Of a DNA stretch of 64,000 nucleotides, positions 63,431 through 64,000 are shown one piece after another. Every line of letters begins with the position of its first letter. The stretch's first letter is position 1. The notes beneath the pieces are model-generated. The model was not told where the DNA came from and made no database searches. It saw only the letters and a program-made list of their open reading frames with translations. Source of the stretch: Aristolochia californica (taxonomy: Eukaryota > Streptophyta > Magnoliopsida > Piperales > Aristolochiaceae); NCBI GenBank assembly GCA_029961685.1, contig JARWKL010000008.1, positions 28,211,619 through 28,275,618 on the forward strand, in the 5' to 3' direction. The position numbers were made by a program, and so were the translations under genes.

Positions 63431-64000
63431 TTTTCTCTAAAAAATAGCTGGTGCATTTTTTAACCCAAAAGGCATTACTAACCATTCAAAATGTCCTTCT
63501 GGACATGTGAATGTTGTCCATTCTATACTATCTGGATGCATTTTTATCTGCCAAAATCCTGATTTGCAATCAAACTTACTAAATATCCTTTTATCTTGAA
63601 TCCTATTAATTAGCTGAGACTTATCTGGTATGTTATAACTATATATAACTGTATTATCATTTAGTCTTTTGTAATTAATAACTATTCTAGATTTTCCCCT
63701 TTTATGTTTGTTATTTTTCTAACTATAAAGGCTGCAGATCTATGGGGGGGGGGGGGGGGGGGGAGGGGGGGGGTTTATGGATTTTCAAATAATTCCAAAA
63801 TTTAATAATTCTGTGATATGAAGTTTAAAGTCTTCTTTGTCTAAATTTGTAGCTTCTATGTTGGCTGTTTTCACTATGTAATTAGGATTTAATAATTCTA
63901 ACCTGCACTGTATGTGATTATTATCCCAGTGTTTTAAGGGATTTTCTCCAAAATATTCTGATTGGTCTAATTTGTCTATAATTTGTTGTAAGTGTTGTTT
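63431..64000 (-). pseudogene. Pararetrovirus linker and RT N-terminus, copy G (runs off window)
   Basis: Minus-strand pieces correspond to 48700-49200 of copy F: HWDNNHIQC-like, MVINYKRLNDNTV and SGFWQIKMHPD, then FGLKNAPAIF before a TAG near 63435. A poly-G expansion (63744-63773) and a frameshift (about 63715) disrupt it. The rest lies beyond the window. Confidence 0.85.
63744..63773. repeat. Poly-G tract (20 G, A, 9 G)
   Basis: In copy F the corresponding place has only TATGGGGACTTATGG. The tract may be a replication-slippage expansion or a sequencing/assembly artefact. Confidence 0.8.

Overview
The window is plant nuclear DNA made mostly of broken virus-like and transposon sequence. Three things point to a flowering plant: remnants of endogenous plant pararetroviruses (Caulimoviridae) with a primer-binding site matching initiator tRNA-Met, Ty3/gypsy (chromovirus-type) and LINE fragments, and intron-containing pieces of plant genes (XPB-like TFIIH helicase, Sec23/Sec24-like protein, REF6-like zinc finger). 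The species cannot be told. Nothing bacterial is present, and I saw no RNA gene or CRISPR array.

Layout. 1-14424 and 14425-26920 are two copies of a tandem segmental duplication with a period of about 14.4 kb. A third, partial copy (26920-29300) holds only the LTR/gypsy block. Each full unit runs: LINE 3' end, hAT-like end, a host-like exon beside an LTR-like promoter, an inverted repeat of gypsy gag, gypsy pol, a chimeric join to pararetrovirus MP/CP/protease, a tandem array of about 0.9-kb pararetrovirus leader units (seven in one copy, four in the other), then another pararetrovirus start region with MP. 29300-33540 (- strand) is a rearranged pararetrovirus whose leader is joined to a second, different coat-like ORF. 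33541-43490 is host-derived DNA with gene fragments. 43493-48000 holds another gypsy copy, fused in frame to a Sec23-like first exon and interrupted by a 2.5-copy repeat. 48700-64000 holds two long minus-strand pararetrovirus copies that flank a plus-strand inverted block (54.8-57.0 kb).

Order of the pararetrovirus, pieced together by comparing copies: promoter (TATAAATA), a leader of about 1 kb, PBS, an AUG-less ORF for a coiled-coil protein, movement protein, coat protein with CCHC knuckle, Cys-rich domain, aspartic protease, RT, RNase H, a viroplasmin/transactivator-like ORF, then back to the promoter.

The most interesting signal is in the leader. Three tiny hydrophobic reading frames (A of 23 codons, B, and C of about 61 codons) keep frame between divergent copies, and most changes are synonymous or conservative. 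B and C overlap as ATGA, and C ends about 35 nt before the PBS. Just after the PBS a frame of about 147-150 codons with no ATG stays open in two independent copies and overlaps the movement-protein start. Most other genes here are pseudogenes with stops and frameshifts.
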